Positions 25,000 through 33,985 of a stretch of 64,000 bases of DNA are shown one piece after another (the stretch's first letter is position 1; each line of letters starts with the position of its first letter). Below the pieces are notes generated by a model that saw nothing but the letters and a program-made list of their open reading frames with translations, was not told where the DNA came from and did no database searches. The translations under genes were made by a program, and so were the position numbers. Source of the stretch: JANNBN01 sp031385545 (GTDB lineage Bacteria > Actinomycetota > Acidimicrobiia > Acidimicrobiales > JANYDT01); NCBI GenBank assembly GCA_031385545.1, contig JANNBN010000140.1, positions 62,001-126,000 of the forward strand. The letters run 5' to 3'.

Positions 25000-26627
25000 G
25001 TCAACCCCCGCGCAACCACGGTGGTGCGCTCCAGTGGCAGCAGCACTTCGAAGGTCGTCGGCTCCGTACCGACGAGGTCGATCGAACCACCCCTGCTCTG
25101 ACACGCACGACGGGCCAGAGCCAGACCCAGGCCAAAATGATCACCGCCGAGCTTCGTGGACCAACCTTCGTGGAAGATCTCCTCGACATCCGTCCGAGCG
25201 ACGCCAGGACCGGAGTCCATCACCTTCAACCGGACCACGTCACCAGTCACGGTGAGTGCCACCTCGACCCAGCCCGAGTGATCGATCGCATGGAACGCGT
25301 TGTCGAGCAGATTGCCCATGACCACCAGCAGGTCGCCCGCTTCGTCCTCGGACAGTTCGGGCAGCGACGACACCGGATCAAGACGAAGGTCGATGTTGCG
25401 CTCGGCGGCCAACGTCTTTTTCGCAACGATCATCGCAGCCACCCGCCGGTCGAGAATAAGGCCGCCGAGCTCAGCGGCAATATCGAAGTGCGAACGGCCG
25501 ACCTGGTCGACGAAGTGCGCGACCTCGTCGTATGCCCCCAGCGCCAGCAGTCCTCCTATCGTGTGGATCTTGTTGGAGAACTCGTGTGCTTGTGCTCGAA
25601 GCGTGTCGGTGGCGGCGCGCGTTCCGGCCAATTGTTCGGTGAGCTGGTCCAGTTCCGTCCGGTCCCGGAGCGTGACGATGCCCCCGCGTTCGGTTCCCCG
25701 AATCGTGATCGTACGGCGATTCGCGATCAGCAGCGCGCGGTCCGTGCGCACCGGACGGTCGACGTGATGGGCGGGGTTCATGATCGCGGAGACAACGTTC
25801 TGATCAAGACCGAAGCTGTCGATCGGAGCACCAACGCATCCGTCGGGCAGCGCGAGCAATCGCCTGGCCTCATCGTTCACCAACGTGATGTGACCGGCCG
25901 GGTCAACTGCCACAACACCTTCCTTCACACTGCTCAGAATTGCTTCACGATGCTCGAGCAGCGCACCGATCGACTCTGCGTCAAGTGAGTAGGTCTGACG
26001 GCGGACACGACGTGCAACCAACGCAGCACCCAGCCCACCAAGCACCACTGCACCGGCACAGAGATACGAAATCGTTGCGATGAGATCTGCTCTCGCCCGT
26101 GCCTGCACACCCTCGATGAGCAGCCCCACGGAGACGAGTCCGATCACGGCGCCATCGTCGGAACGCACCGGGGTCTTGCCGCGCACGCTCAGCCCGAGCG
26201 TGCCGCGCTCGGTGCCGACGAACTCCCGCCCAAGGAGCACAGCACCTGCGGGGGTCGACAACTTCTGCCCGACCTTCTCCCTATCAGGGTGGGAGTACCG
26301 GATCTCCTGCGCGTTCGCGACGACCACGAAGTCCGCACCGGATCCGATGCGGATCGCCTCGGCGATCGGTTGGATGACTGCCGCCGGGTCGTCGGAATCG
26401 AACGCGGACCGAACCTCGGGCAACGCAGCCACCGATCGGGCGATGGCCAACGCCTTCTCACCGGACAACCGGTCGACCTGCGACCGGTTGGCCCGCAGCG
26501 CGACCACGGATGCAATAGCGGTCAGCAACAGCACCATCGCCAGCTCAGCCAGGAACAGCTGAGTGGCAATCGAGCGGCGCCAGCTGGGGACCGGCCGCTG
26601 CCGAGCGCGTGACCGCGGGTCGTTCAC
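24996..26627 (-). CDS. tctE: CitA/DcuS-type sensor histidine kinase of the tct system
   Basis: 543 residues. TM1 at about 22-45, a periplasmic sCache-type domain (SGEKALAIARSVAALPEVRS ... GTLGLSVRGKTPV), TM2 at about 185-205, a PAS domain (EGVVAVDPAGHITLVNDEA), a His box QAHEFSNKIHTIGGL (about 350) and an ATPase domain (NLLDNAFHAID, MDSGPGV, HFGLGLALA). This architecture senses extracellular carboxylates such as citrate or malate. GTG start overlapping the tctA stop (GTGA). Confidence 0.88.
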   Translation of the reverse strand: MNDPRSRARQRPVPSWRRSIATQLFLAELAMVLLLTAIASVVALRANRSQVDRLSGEKALAIARSVAALPEVRSAFDSDDPAAVIQPIAEAIRIGSGADFVVVANAQEIRYSHPDREKVGQKLSTPAGAVLLGREFVGTERGTLGLSVRGKTPVRSDDGAVIGLVSVGLLIEGVQARARADLIATISYLCAGAVVLGGLGAALVARRVRRQTYSLDAESIGALLEHREAILSSVKEGVVAVDPAGHITLVNDEARRLLALPDGCVGAPIDSFGLDQNVVSAIMNPAHHVDRPVRTDRALLIANRRTITIRGTERGGIVTLRDRTELDQLTEQLAGTRAATDTLRAQAHEFSNKIHTIGGLLALGAYDEVAHFVDQVGRSHFDIAAELGGLILDRRVAAMIVAKKTLAAERNIDLRLDPVSSLPELSEDEAGDLLVVMGNLLDNAFHAIDHSGWVEVALTVTGDVVRLKVMDSGPGVARTDVEEIFHEGWSTKLGGDHFGLGLALARRACQSRGGSIDLVGTEPTTFEVLLPLERTTVVARGLT

Positions 26628-28147
26628 GCGTCCAGGCTAGGACCTGCGAGCTGCCCGCGCCTCGCAGACACCACCGAAAGAATGATCGGTACGACGACGA
26701 CGCCCGCAAGCAGCCCGAGAAGTGTCCGGCTGATGCCACTCTCCCAGAACACGCTGTACCGACCACCACCGATTGCCCGTGCGCGGCGGAACTGTTCCTC
26801 GGCCATCGGTCCGAGGATGGCACCGATCACCAGTGGCGCGACCGGGAAGCCGAAGCGTCGCATCACGAAGCCGACCAGGCCGAGCGAGAAGAGGATGAGC
26901 AGGTCGGTCCCGGACCCGTTCGCCGCGTATCCGCCAAGCGCGCCGAACGTCACGATGCCCGCATACAGGTAGGGCCGGGGGATGTACAGCAACTTCGCCC
27001 ACAGCGGGGCCAATGGGAGGTTGAGTACCAGCAGCATGGTGTTGCCGATGAACAGGCTGGCGATGAGACCCCACACAAGATCGCTGTTCGTCTCGAACAG
27101 CAGCGGCCCTGGCTGCAGACCGTACTGCTGGAACGCGGCCAGCATCACCGCAGCTGTGGATGATGTCGGCAGCCCAAGGGTGAGCAGCGGGACAAGAACA
27201 CCCGCAGCTGCTGCGTTGTTGGCAGCCTCTGGGCCGGCAACGCCTTCGATGGCACCGTGGCCGAACTCGTGCTTGTGCTTCGACAGCCGCTTCTCCAGCG
27301 CATAGGACAAGAACGTCGGAATCTCCGCACCGCCCGCCGGCATCGCTCCGAACGGGAAACCCAGTGCGGTGCCTCTCAGCCATGGCTTCCACGAACGAGA
27401 CCAGTCTGCGCGGTCCATCCATGGGCGACCCACGGGGATCACCGAACCGGCAGTTCCGCGTAGGCGACACGCGACCCACAGCGCCTCGCCAACCGCAAAA
27501 ACACCAACGGCGACAATCACCGTGTCGGCGCCATCGAGCAGCTGTGGGATGCCCATCGCGAACCGGGCCTGGCCGGTTTGTGTGTCGATTCCGATCAGCC
27601 CGATGGCCAGACCGGCGCCAAGTGCAGAGAGGCCGCGGATACGTGAGTCACCAAGAACCGATGACACCGTTGCGAACGCAAGCAGCACGATGAGGAAGAA
27701 CTCCGGTGCCCCGAACTGCAACGCTGCGTTTGCCACACGGGGAGCAGCAACGACGAGCAGTCCCGTCGCGATGGTGCCAGCAACGAACGAGCCGATTGCC
27801 GCGGTTGCGAGCGCTTGCGCGGCTCGTCCGCGTTTGGCCATCGCGTTGCCTTCGAGCGACGTGATCATGGACGCGCTCTCACCCGGTGTCTTCAGCAGGA
27901 TGGAGGTGGTCGACCCGCCGTACATACCGCCGTAGTAGATGCCGGCGAACATGATGAACGCTGACACCGGACCAAGCTTCAGCGTGATGGGAAGCAACAG
28001 AGCAACCGTCATCGCCGGGCCGATGCCCGGGAGGACGCCGACACCAGTTCCAAGCGTGACACCGACGAGCGCCCACCCAAGGTTCTGGGGAGTCCCTGCG
28101 ACGCGGAAACCCTCCATCAGGTCATGCAGTGAACTCACGGCATCCAC
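26624..28147 (-). CDS. tctA: TctA: large permease subunit of tripartite tricarboxylate transporter
   Basis: 507 residues, about 11-12 transmembrane helices. TctA motifs visible are GVLPGIGPAMTVALLLPITL, YGGMYGGSTTSILLKTPGES, NAAAAGVLVPLLTLGLPTSS and FGAMPAGGAEIPTFLSYALE. With TctB and the binding protein TctC it performs ion-driven uptake of a carboxylate. It overlaps tctB by 13 nt. Confidence 0.93.
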   Translation of the reverse strand: MDAVSSLHDLMEGFRVAGTPQNLGWALVGVTLGTGVGVLPGIGPAMTVALLLPITLKLGPVSAFIMFAGIYYGGMYGGSTTSILLKTPGESASMITSLEGNAMAKRGRAAQALATAAIGSFVAGTIATGLLVVAAPRVANAALQFGAPEFFLIVLLAFATVSSVLGDSRIRGLSALGAGLAIGLIGIDTQTGQARFAMGIPQLLDGADTVIVAVGVFAVGEALWVACRLRGTAGSVIPVGRPWMDRADWSRSWKPWLRGTALGFPFGAMPAGGAEIPTFLSYALEKRLSKHKHEFGHGAIEGVAGPEAANNAAAAGVLVPLLTLGLPTSSTAAVMLAAFQQYGLQPGPLLFETNSDLVWGLIASLFIGNTMLLVLNLPLAPLWAKLLYIPRPYLYAGIVTFGALGGYAANGSGTDLLILFSLGLVGFVMRRFGFPVAPLVIGAILGPMAEEQFRRARAIGGGRYSVFWESGISRTLLGLLAGVVVVPIILSVVSARRGQLAGPSLDA

Positions 28148-28650
28148 CGTTCGACCGGGCCTGCAGGCAGATAGACACCGAGCAGGATGCGGAAGATGAC
28201 GAACGCGGTCACGGCCACGATGACGCTGATGGCGAGAACTTTGAGCGGCCGTTTGGCCCCCAGCCCCAGAGCCGATCCACCGAACAGCACAACCGCGGCC
28301 AATGGCCAGCCGATACGTGAGATCAGCTGCGAATGCAGCACGAACGCTGCACCAACCACGAGGAATGCCTTCCAGTCGGCGGGCTTCGACATGTCGACGT
28401 CTTCGCCTTCGTCCGGTGTCCCGATGTTGCCTCGAGCCACCGTGATCCCGTGCATCACGGCACAGACCAGCAGCAGCACGCCGACGACCCGCGGCACGAA
28501 CCGCGGGTCGACGACGTTCGCAGTCAGCGGAACACGGATGTTCTGCGAACCGACCAGGACCAGTGTCCCGGCAACTGCCAGAAGGACTGTGACGAAGTGC
28601 TCGGTGCGAAAGGCCAACGGCCGCTCGCGTTCCTCAGCACTTCCGGCCAT
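28135..28650 (-). CDS. tctB: TctB: small permease subunit
   Basis: 171 residues with four predicted transmembrane helices (FVTVLLAVAGTLVLVGS, FVPRVVGVLLLVCAVMHGI, and two further C-terminal helices) and an acidic cytoplasmic loop (DEGEDVDMSKP), as is typical of TctB. The start codon shares one base with the tctC stop (TGATG). Confidence 0.88.
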   Translation of the reverse strand: MAGSAEERERPLAFRTEHFVTVLLAVAGTLVLVGSQNIRVPLTANVVDPRFVPRVVGVLLLVCAVMHGITVARGNIGTPDEGEDVDMSKPADWKAFLVVGAAFVLHSQLISRIGWPLAAVVLFGGSALGLGAKRPLKVLAISVIVAVTAFVIFRILLGVYLPAGPVERWMP

Positions 28651-29735
28651 CAGGCGAGACCGATGTCCCGCAGCACGCCACGGATGCGGGTCTCTTCATC
28701 GTCGAGATATTGGCGGAACTTGTCGCCGTCGAGGTAGACGTCGTCCCAGCCCTGCTTCTTCATCTCGGCCTTCCACTGCGGCGACTGGTACAGCGCACGG
28801 ATAGTGTCCAGCAGTTCTGCCTGTTCGGCTGCGCTGAGGCCGGCTGGGGCGACAACGCCACGCCAGTTCTGCAGCTCAAGGTTGAACCCAGCCTCTTTGA
28901 TGGTGGGGATGCTGGTGCCAGGAATGCGAGCGTTGCCAGAAGTTGCAAGCGCGCGTAGCTTGCCTTCCTTGACCTGGGGCAGGAACTCGCCCACGCCCGA
29001 TACGCCGGCAGCCACCTTGTTGCCCAGCAGCGCAGCCAAAGCCTGACCGCCGCCGCTGAACGCGATGTAGTTCAGGCGCTTCGCTTCTGCACCGCCGGCC
29101 TTGGCCAGCAAACCGGCCAGGATATGGTCCGTTCCGCCGGCCGAGCCGCCGGCGATCGGTGTGCCCGATGGGTTGGCGACAATGTCGTTGACCAGGTCGG
29201 CAAGTGTCTTGTACTTCGAATCGGCCGGGACAACGATGATCTCGTCCTCGGCGGTGAGTCGGGCGATCGGCGTGACGAATCGCTTGTCGAGCGTTGCCTG
29301 CGGACGGTTCGTCTCGATTGCGCCGACCATCACGAGGCCCATCGTCATCAGGATGTCGCCCTTGCCCTGCTCCTGGGCAACAAGCTGCGCGAGGCCGATG
29401 GTGCCGCCCGCACCAGCGACGTTGAAGACATCAACGCGCTTACGGACCGAGGTTTCCTGCATCACCCGCTGCATCGCCCGCGACGTGCTGTCCCATCCGC
29501 CGCCCGGAGCGGCTGGGGCCATGATGCGCAGCGTCTTGCCTGAAAAACGTGAGGTGTCGATACCAGCTGCAGTCGCGGCTGCGACGGTCGCCGGAGCGAC
29601 GGTGGCTGCAGGCTTCGCTGTTGTGGGCTTAACCTTGGTGGTCGTTGCCTTCTTCTTCGTGGCGGCATTGCCCGAGCTGGCAAGTACGGACACGATGAGC
29701 AGAGCTGGGATGACGAGACGCGTCGTTCGGCGCAT
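28650..29735 (-). CDS. tctC: TctC: periplasmic-type carboxylate-binding protein
   Basis: 361 residues. Residues 1-25 are an export signal (RLVIPALLIVSVLASSGNAA), then a Lys/Thr/Ala-rich spacer. The Bug/TctC binding fold includes RIMAPAAPGGGWDSTSRAMQ, NVAGAGGTIGLAQLV, and PIAGGSAGGTDHILAGLLAK. ATG 29735 gives the correct signal peptide. First gene of tctC-B-A-E-D. It has a recognisable promoter and phased repeats upstream. Confidence 0.92.
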   Translation of the reverse strand: MRRTTRLVIPALLIVSVLASSGNAATKKKATTTKVKPTTAKPAATVAPATVAAATAAGIDTSRFSGKTLRIMAPAAPGGGWDSTSRAMQRVMQETSVRKRVDVFNVAGAGGTIGLAQLVAQEQGKGDILMTMGLVMVGAIETNRPQATLDKRFVTPIARLTAEDEIIVVPADSKYKTLADLVNDIVANPSGTPIAGGSAGGTDHILAGLLAKAGGAEAKRLNYIAFSGGGQALAALLGNKVAAGVSGVGEFLPQVKEGKLRALATSGNARIPGTSIPTIKEAGFNLELQNWRGVVAPAGLSAAEQAELLDTIRALYQSPQWKAEMKKQGWDDVYLDGDKFRQYLDDEETRIRGVLRDIGLA

Positions 29736-29781
29736 GGTGGTGGTTCCCCCTACGCGCAGCAGTGTGCTGCGAGCAGTGCGG

Positions 29782-29811
29782 AATGTACGAAAAGAACTCG
29801 ACCGAGTCCAA
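29782..29811 (-). promoter_or_regulatory. Putative tctC promoter
   Basis: On the minus strand, -35 TTGGAC (29811-29806), 18-nt spacer and -10 TACATT (29787-29782). The start of transcription would be near 29775, giving a 5' UTR of about 40 nt. Confidence 0.5.
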
Positions 29812-29876
29812 GTTGTGCCAGAAGACACGGCGAAGAGATCGTTGAACGCTGGCCACGGTCATTTCGCACGTGTTTT

Positions 29877-29906
29877 GCTCATACTTGCTCGTACTTGCTC
29901 GTACTG
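29877..29906. promoter_or_regulatory. Three 10-bp direct repeats upstream of the tct operon
   Basis: GCTCATACTT, GCTCGTACTT and GCTCGTACTG are contiguous. A 10-bp period puts all copies on one helix face, about 100-130 nt upstream of the predicted tctC transcription start. This is the layout of an activator array; TctD is the natural candidate. Confidence 0.45.
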
Positions 29907-29928
29907 CTTTGCTGCTTTACCGCACGGG

Positions 29929-30366
29929 TCAGCCCATCACCCGGCGCAACACCACGCGAGATTCCGTGGTCGCAGCACCGTTCGCCTTGCACCACCGGAC
30001 GAAGAGATCAAGCCCTTCGGGACCGGCACAGTCAACCAGGATGGCGTAATCCGCAGCACCGGTGACGTACGCGGCGAAAGCCACCTCGTCTCGTTGTGCC
30101 AACGCGGCCTCGAACAGCTCAGGTACGACGTCCGGCCGCAGTGACAGCTCGACCACCGACCTGAGGCCGCGACCAAGCGCCTCGTGGTCGACCACAGCCT
30201 GATACCCACTGATGACACCGAGCCGTTCCAACCGCCGGACCCGCTCGCCCACCGAACTAGCCGAGAGGTGAACGGTCTCGGCCAGTTCCTTCCAGCTCTT
30301 TCGACCATCTCTTCGTAGTTCACCAACGATTCGATGGTCGATGTTGTCCAGAGCCTGTGATTCCAC
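29929..30366 (-). CDS. Lrp/AsnC-family regulator
   Basis: 145 residues. An N-terminal HTH (DHRIVGELRRDGRKSWKELA ... LSASSVGERVRRLERLGVIS) and a C-terminal RAM ligand domain (VVDHEALGRGLRSVVELSLR; VTGAADYAILVDCAGPEG). Divergent from alanine dehydrogenase with 68 nt between starts, the arrangement of the ald activator AldR in mycobacteria, so it probably responds to alanine and controls ald. Confidence 0.9.
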   Translation of the reverse strand: MESQALDNIDHRIVGELRRDGRKSWKELAETVHLSASSVGERVRRLERLGVISGYQAVVDHEALGRGLRSVVELSLRPDVVPELFEAALAQRDEVAFAAYVTGAADYAILVDCAGPEGLDLFVRWCKANGAATTESRVVLRRVMG

Positions 30367-30434
30367 GGCGAGATCATCTCATGTCGGGCTGACTTCCGTC
30401 ACCTGCACGGACCCCGCAGGCAGACAGTGGATCC

Positions 30435-31601
30435 ATGAACGAAAGTGGACCCAAGAAGAGCATGATTGCTTCCTCGATTGGTTCGGCCCCTCTCACAGTC
30501 GGTGTGCCGACCGAGATCAAGGGCTCGGAGGGCCGAGTCGCCATGACGCCGGACGGGGTGCGCGAACTGTCGCGCTTTGGCACCGCGGTTCACGTCCAAA
30601 CCGGTGCCGGTGCGAACTGCTCGTTGACCGACGACGACTACCGAGCGGCAGGCGCAGTGATCGTCCCGACCGCCGCCGACGCGTGGGCCCAAGACCTGGT
30701 TGTGAAAGTGAAGGAGCCACAGGAGTCGGAGTTCGAATTCCTCCGCCCCGATCTCACCTTGTTCACCTACCTGCACCTGGCCGCGTATCCGACGGTGGCC
30801 GCTGCTCTGTTGGACGGAAAGTGCACCGCTATCGCGTACGAGACTGTGCAGAACGAGGCTGGCGGCCTCCCGCTCCTCGCGCCGATGAGCGAGATCGCCG
30901 GACGCTTGGCGCCCCAGGCCGGCTCGCAGTTCCTTGAACGCCATCACGGCGGACGGGGAATCTTGATGGGTGGCGCGCCTGGTGTCCGCCCCGCCCGTGT
31001 CGTTGTGCTGGGGGCCGGCAATGTCGGCTGGAACGCAGCCACGGTGGCGGCCGGGATGGGTGCAGACGTCTCGATCCTCGACAAGAACCTCGAACGGCTC
31101 CGCTTCATCGACCAGATTCTCCGCGGCCGGATGACCACGGTTGCCTCCAACGTCGGCGCCGTCGAGCGAGCGGTAGCCGACGCTGATCTCGTCATCGGCG
31201 CAGTGCTGGTGCCTGGCGGTCGTGCCCCCATCGTGGTGAGCGGGGCGATGGTGGCAACGATGAAACCGGGCAGTGTGATCGTGGATGTTGCGGTCGACCA
31301 GGGCGGCTGCATCGAGACCACCCATGAGACGTCGCACACCAACCCGGTTTTCGAACGACATGGCGTGATCCACTACGCGGTTGGCAACATGCCCGGCGCT
31401 GTGCCGTTCACCAGCACCTTCGCGCTCACCAACGCAACGCTGCCGTTCGTCGCCGAGATCGCTCGAATTGGAGTGCACTCAGCAGCGCACGACCCGTTGC
31501 TCGGACCAGGATTCAACTGCTTCGGCGGTCACATCACCAACGCCGCGGTCGCCGCCGCGTTGGGAGCTGATTCCGTCGAGCTCTTGACGGCCATTGGGTG
31601 A
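30435..31601 (+). CDS. ald: Alanine dehydrogenase
   Basis: 388 residues. NAD-dependent oxidative deamination of L-alanine to pyruvate and ammonium, or the reverse. Visible blocks: VGVPTEIKGSEGRVAMTPDG (Arg and Lys substrate contacts), LFTYLHLAAYP, the Rossmann motif VVLGAGNVGWNAA (about 192-204), VVDVAVDQGGC and HYAVGNMPGAVPFTSTFALT. The N-terminal 20 residues are extra; ATG further on could also serve. The divergent Lrp gene is its likely regulator. Confidence 0.94.
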   Translation: MNESGPKKSMIASSIGSAPLTVGVPTEIKGSEGRVAMTPDGVRELSRFGTAVHVQTGAGANCSLTDDDYRAAGAVIVPTAADAWAQDLVVKVKEPQESEFEFLRPDLTLFTYLHLAAYPTVAAALLDGKCTAIAYETVQNEAGGLPLLAPMSEIAGRLAPQAGSQFLERHHGGRGILMGGAPGVRPARVVVLGAGNVGWNAATVAAGMGADVSILDKNLERLRFIDQILRGRMTTVASNVGAVERAVADADLVIGAVLVPGGRAPIVVSGAMVATMKPGSVIVDVAVDQGGCIETTHETSHTNPVFERHGVIHYAVGNMPGAVPFTSTFALTNATLPFVAEIARIGVHSAAHDPLLGPGFNCFGGHITNAAVAAALGADSVELLTAIG

Positions 31602-31905
31602 ACTTCCTCTCGGGACCGTCAGTGGAATGTCAAGGAATGTTAAGGAATGGCAAGGATTTCGGTTCTGCACGTGAGAGCGCTTGCGGAGACGGTTCGTGTT
31701 CTGTACATTCGTTCATGCAGGGCCGTGCCAATCCGTCGTGGCACGGTCCTGCACCTTTTGCTGGGCGGTTTTGTACAGGTGCATATGTGTTGTCGCTTCG
31801 TGACCGCGTCGCCGAAGGGTTACTCGCCCGGTTTGGCCCATCCGACACCCTGAGGACAACCACCCGAGAACGAAAAGGTTTTCATTTCTCCGGAGGTCCA
31901 GGGCA
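31602..31905. other. Intergenic region after ald with promoter-like boxes and a hairpin
   Basis: 304 nt without a convincing gene. It begins with a short degenerate AAGGAATG-type repeat (31630-31655). TTGCGG (31681) and TACATT (31704-31709), 17 nt apart, resemble a promoter pointing right; the hairpin described separately follows at once. The remainder up to the tetR stop shows nothing clear. Confidence 0.4.
31717..31752 (+). terminator. Hairpin terminator downstream of ald
   Basis: 14-nt arms GCAGGGCCGTGCCA / TGGCACGGTCCTGC (one G-U pair) with an 8-nt loop, followed by ACCTTTTG. It lies 116 nt after the ald stop and best fits a terminator on the plus strand. Confidence 0.65.
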
Positions 31906-32613
31906 TCACTCGTGGGTGAACAGCCGCTCACACGTCAGCGAGAACACCTGGGCCGCCTCGGCGCTGGTGAGCATCGACGAGGTACGGAGGTACTCCCACA
32001 CCGCCCACGACAGAGCTGAGCCGGCACTGTGCTTGAGCACTTGCGCCTCGGTCGGGTCTGCCACGCTGGCCAACTCAGGCGCGAACGCCGACCACGCGAG
32101 CGCAGCGAAGACGTCGTCGGCGGTCTTCAGCAGATTCCCCAAGTTCGGCGCCAGCATGACGCGATGCAGGGCTGCCCGGCGGACTGGGGTGATCCGCTCG
32201 AAGAGTCGTTTGCGATGCAGCGAGAACTGGGCAACCCTCTCAGCGAACGTTCCGGTTGGCTCGAGCCTGAAAAACGGCGAGACCCGCTCGAAGTGCAGCG
32301 CTGCGGCATTGGCCTGCAATGCCTCCATGTCATCGAAATGTTGGAAGATCGTGCGCAGGCCGATTCCTGCCTGATCCGCTATCTCGCGCGCCGTGGGCGA
32401 GACATTGCCACCCTCGACCAGGTCGAGCCAACCCTCGACGATCGCCGACCGGGTACGCCTGCTGCGCAGCTCGCGTCCATCGGCCGGATCCGACGACCGA
32501 ACTGAGTCGCTCGGTTCCGTCATCGCCCCGGCAACCGCGGCGATGGCAATGGACTCGGCCGTGGCGGCTGTGTCGGCCGGACTCTCAGTCACTTCGATGA
32601 CGGTGCTGTCCAT
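31906..32613 (-). CDS. TetR-family transcriptional regulator
   Basis: 235 residues. After a 50-residue Ala/Glu/Asp-rich leader the TetR HTH reads TRSAIVEGWLDLVEGGNVSP, TAREIADQAGIGLRTIFQHF (about 85-105), and a helical ligand domain follows (RVAQFSLHRKRLFERITPVR). ATG 32613 is chosen. The target is unknown; a nitronate monooxygenase gene lies 157 nt upstream on the same strand. Confidence 0.82.
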   Translation of the reverse strand: MDSTVIEVTESPADTAATAESIAIAAVAGAMTEPSDSVRSSDPADGRELRSRRTRSAIVEGWLDLVEGGNVSPTAREIADQAGIGLRTIFQHFDDMEALQANAAALHFERVSPFFRLEPTGTFAERVAQFSLHRKRLFERITPVRRAALHRVMLAPNLGNLLKTADDVFAALAWSAFAPELASVADPTEAQVLKHSAGSALSWAVWEYLRTSSMLTSAEAAQVFSLTCERLFTHE

Positions 32614-32769
32614 ACTCTCCGACTGCTCTCCGACGGCTCTCCAACGGTGATCCCCGAGGATTGCACCTGAGGGGAGAGTCTGGCACGTGGGTCGAGCACC
32701 CTTGAAAATCTGAACGCGCACAGCGAGCAAACATTGCTGGCGTTGGGGGCTCAAGGTGCAAATCAACAC

Positions 32770-33936
32770 TCAATGCGTTCGTATGTTCGCTGCCAATCCG
32801 GATGACAGGAGCGATGACGCGTCGGCGACCATCTCGGCCAAGACTTCGCCCGCGGGGCGGACGGACTTTACCAACCCGCTGACCTGACCGGCGGCGAGCA
32901 TCGAATAGTCGGAATGCCCCGAAGCCTCGGCACCACGCAGGAGCGGAGCAATAAGCGCGCTTTGCATTCCCATCGGCAACGCCTTGATGCCTGACTCCTC
33001 CCATGCATCGATGAGCGGGTTGGTGATGTTGCGCATGGTCTTGCCCGAGTACAGCCGGGTGACCTTCGTGCTTTCGTCGTTCGCCGCCACGATCCGCGCC
33101 TTGCGAGCAGCGTCTTGCGCCGCCTCGTCGGTTGCGATGAACACCGTGCCACACCAGGCGCCGGCACAGCCCATCGCAAGCACAGCAGCAAGCCCGCGGC
33201 CGTCGCCGATACCTCCGGCGGCGATGACCGGTGTGTCGCCGGCGACATCGAGCACTTGCGGCAGGAGCGCCATCGTTCCGATCCGGCCGGTATGCCCGCC
33301 GGCCTCGCTGCCCTGGGCGACAACTGCGTCGACACCGGCGGCCAGGACCCGCCGCGCAGCCTTCACGTTGCCGACGAGCGAAATAACGATGGTGCCCGCA
33401 TCACGCAACTGCGCCATGAACGGTGCGGGGTCCCCCAACCCGGTTGCAAGCACGGGCACACCCATCCCGACGATCACATCGATCTGGCGCTGTGGGTCGA
33501 ACAGCGCTGCAGCCATGCCGATGTCTTCTGCCTTGCGCTCGGGTCGTTGGGTGACGGGAAGGTCCAGCTGCTGGCGGAGTTCCTCGACCGCTGCCCTGTG
33601 CCCTTCGGGGATGAGCGACGACACTGTTGTGCCCGTCGGCAGCAAGGTCGGCGACGCCGACTTCGGGCCGAGCACCGGCAGCAGGATGTCAACACCGAAC
33701 GGCTTGTCCGTGAGCTCGCGGATGCGAGTGATTGCCGCTTCCATCTCGTCCGGCCCGTACCCGGTGCCACCGAGAACCCCGAGGCCACCGGCATTGGAAA
33801 TTGCGGCGACCAGCTCGGGACCGGCGACGCCGTGGTTGGACTCGCCGACGGTCGGCCCCATGCCGGCCAGCAGCACAGGGTATTCGATACCGAACAGATC
33901 ACAGATGCGGGTGTGCAGGACAGGTCTGGCAGCCAT
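32770..33936 (-). CDS. Nitronate monooxygenase / 2-nitropropane dioxygenase family protein
   Basis: 388 residues. FMN-dependent TIM-barrel enzyme. LFGIEYPVLLAGMG at the N-terminus, AAISNAGGLGVLGGTGYG, VVAQGSEAGGHTGRIGTM (phosphate/FMN loop with His) and VIAAGGIGDGRGLAAVLAMG are family blocks. It oxidises nitronates such as propionate-3-nitronate, or acts as an enoyl-reductase-like flavoprotein; the exact substrate is unclear. An ATG at 33948 is an alternative start. Confidence 0.85.
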   Translation of the reverse strand: MAARPVLHTRICDLFGIEYPVLLAGMGPTVGESNHGVAGPELVAAISNAGGLGVLGGTGYGPDEMEAAITRIRELTDKPFGVDILLPVLGPKSASPTLLPTGTTVSSLIPEGHRAAVEELRQQLDLPVTQRPERKAEDIGMAAALFDPQRQIDVIVGMGVPVLATGLGDPAPFMAQLRDAGTIVISLVGNVKAARRVLAAGVDAVVAQGSEAGGHTGRIGTMALLPQVLDVAGDTPVIAAGGIGDGRGLAAVLAMGCAGAWCGTVFIATDEAAQDAARKARIVAANDESTKVTRLYSGKTMRNITNPLIDAWEESGIKALPMGMQSALIAPLLRGAEASGHSDYSMLAAGQVSGLVKSVRPAGEVLAEMVADASSLLSSGLAANIRTH

Positions 33937-33985
33937 GCACGCCAACATAGGAGCCGACGACCGGCCACCGCCACTGCAGGTGTGT

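Noticed and set aside
31715..31905. Possible leaderless small ORF starting at ATG 31715 behind TACATT
   Set aside because: The frame runs on antisense into tetR, has no recognisable protein features, and its first codons are the arm of a terminator hairpin.
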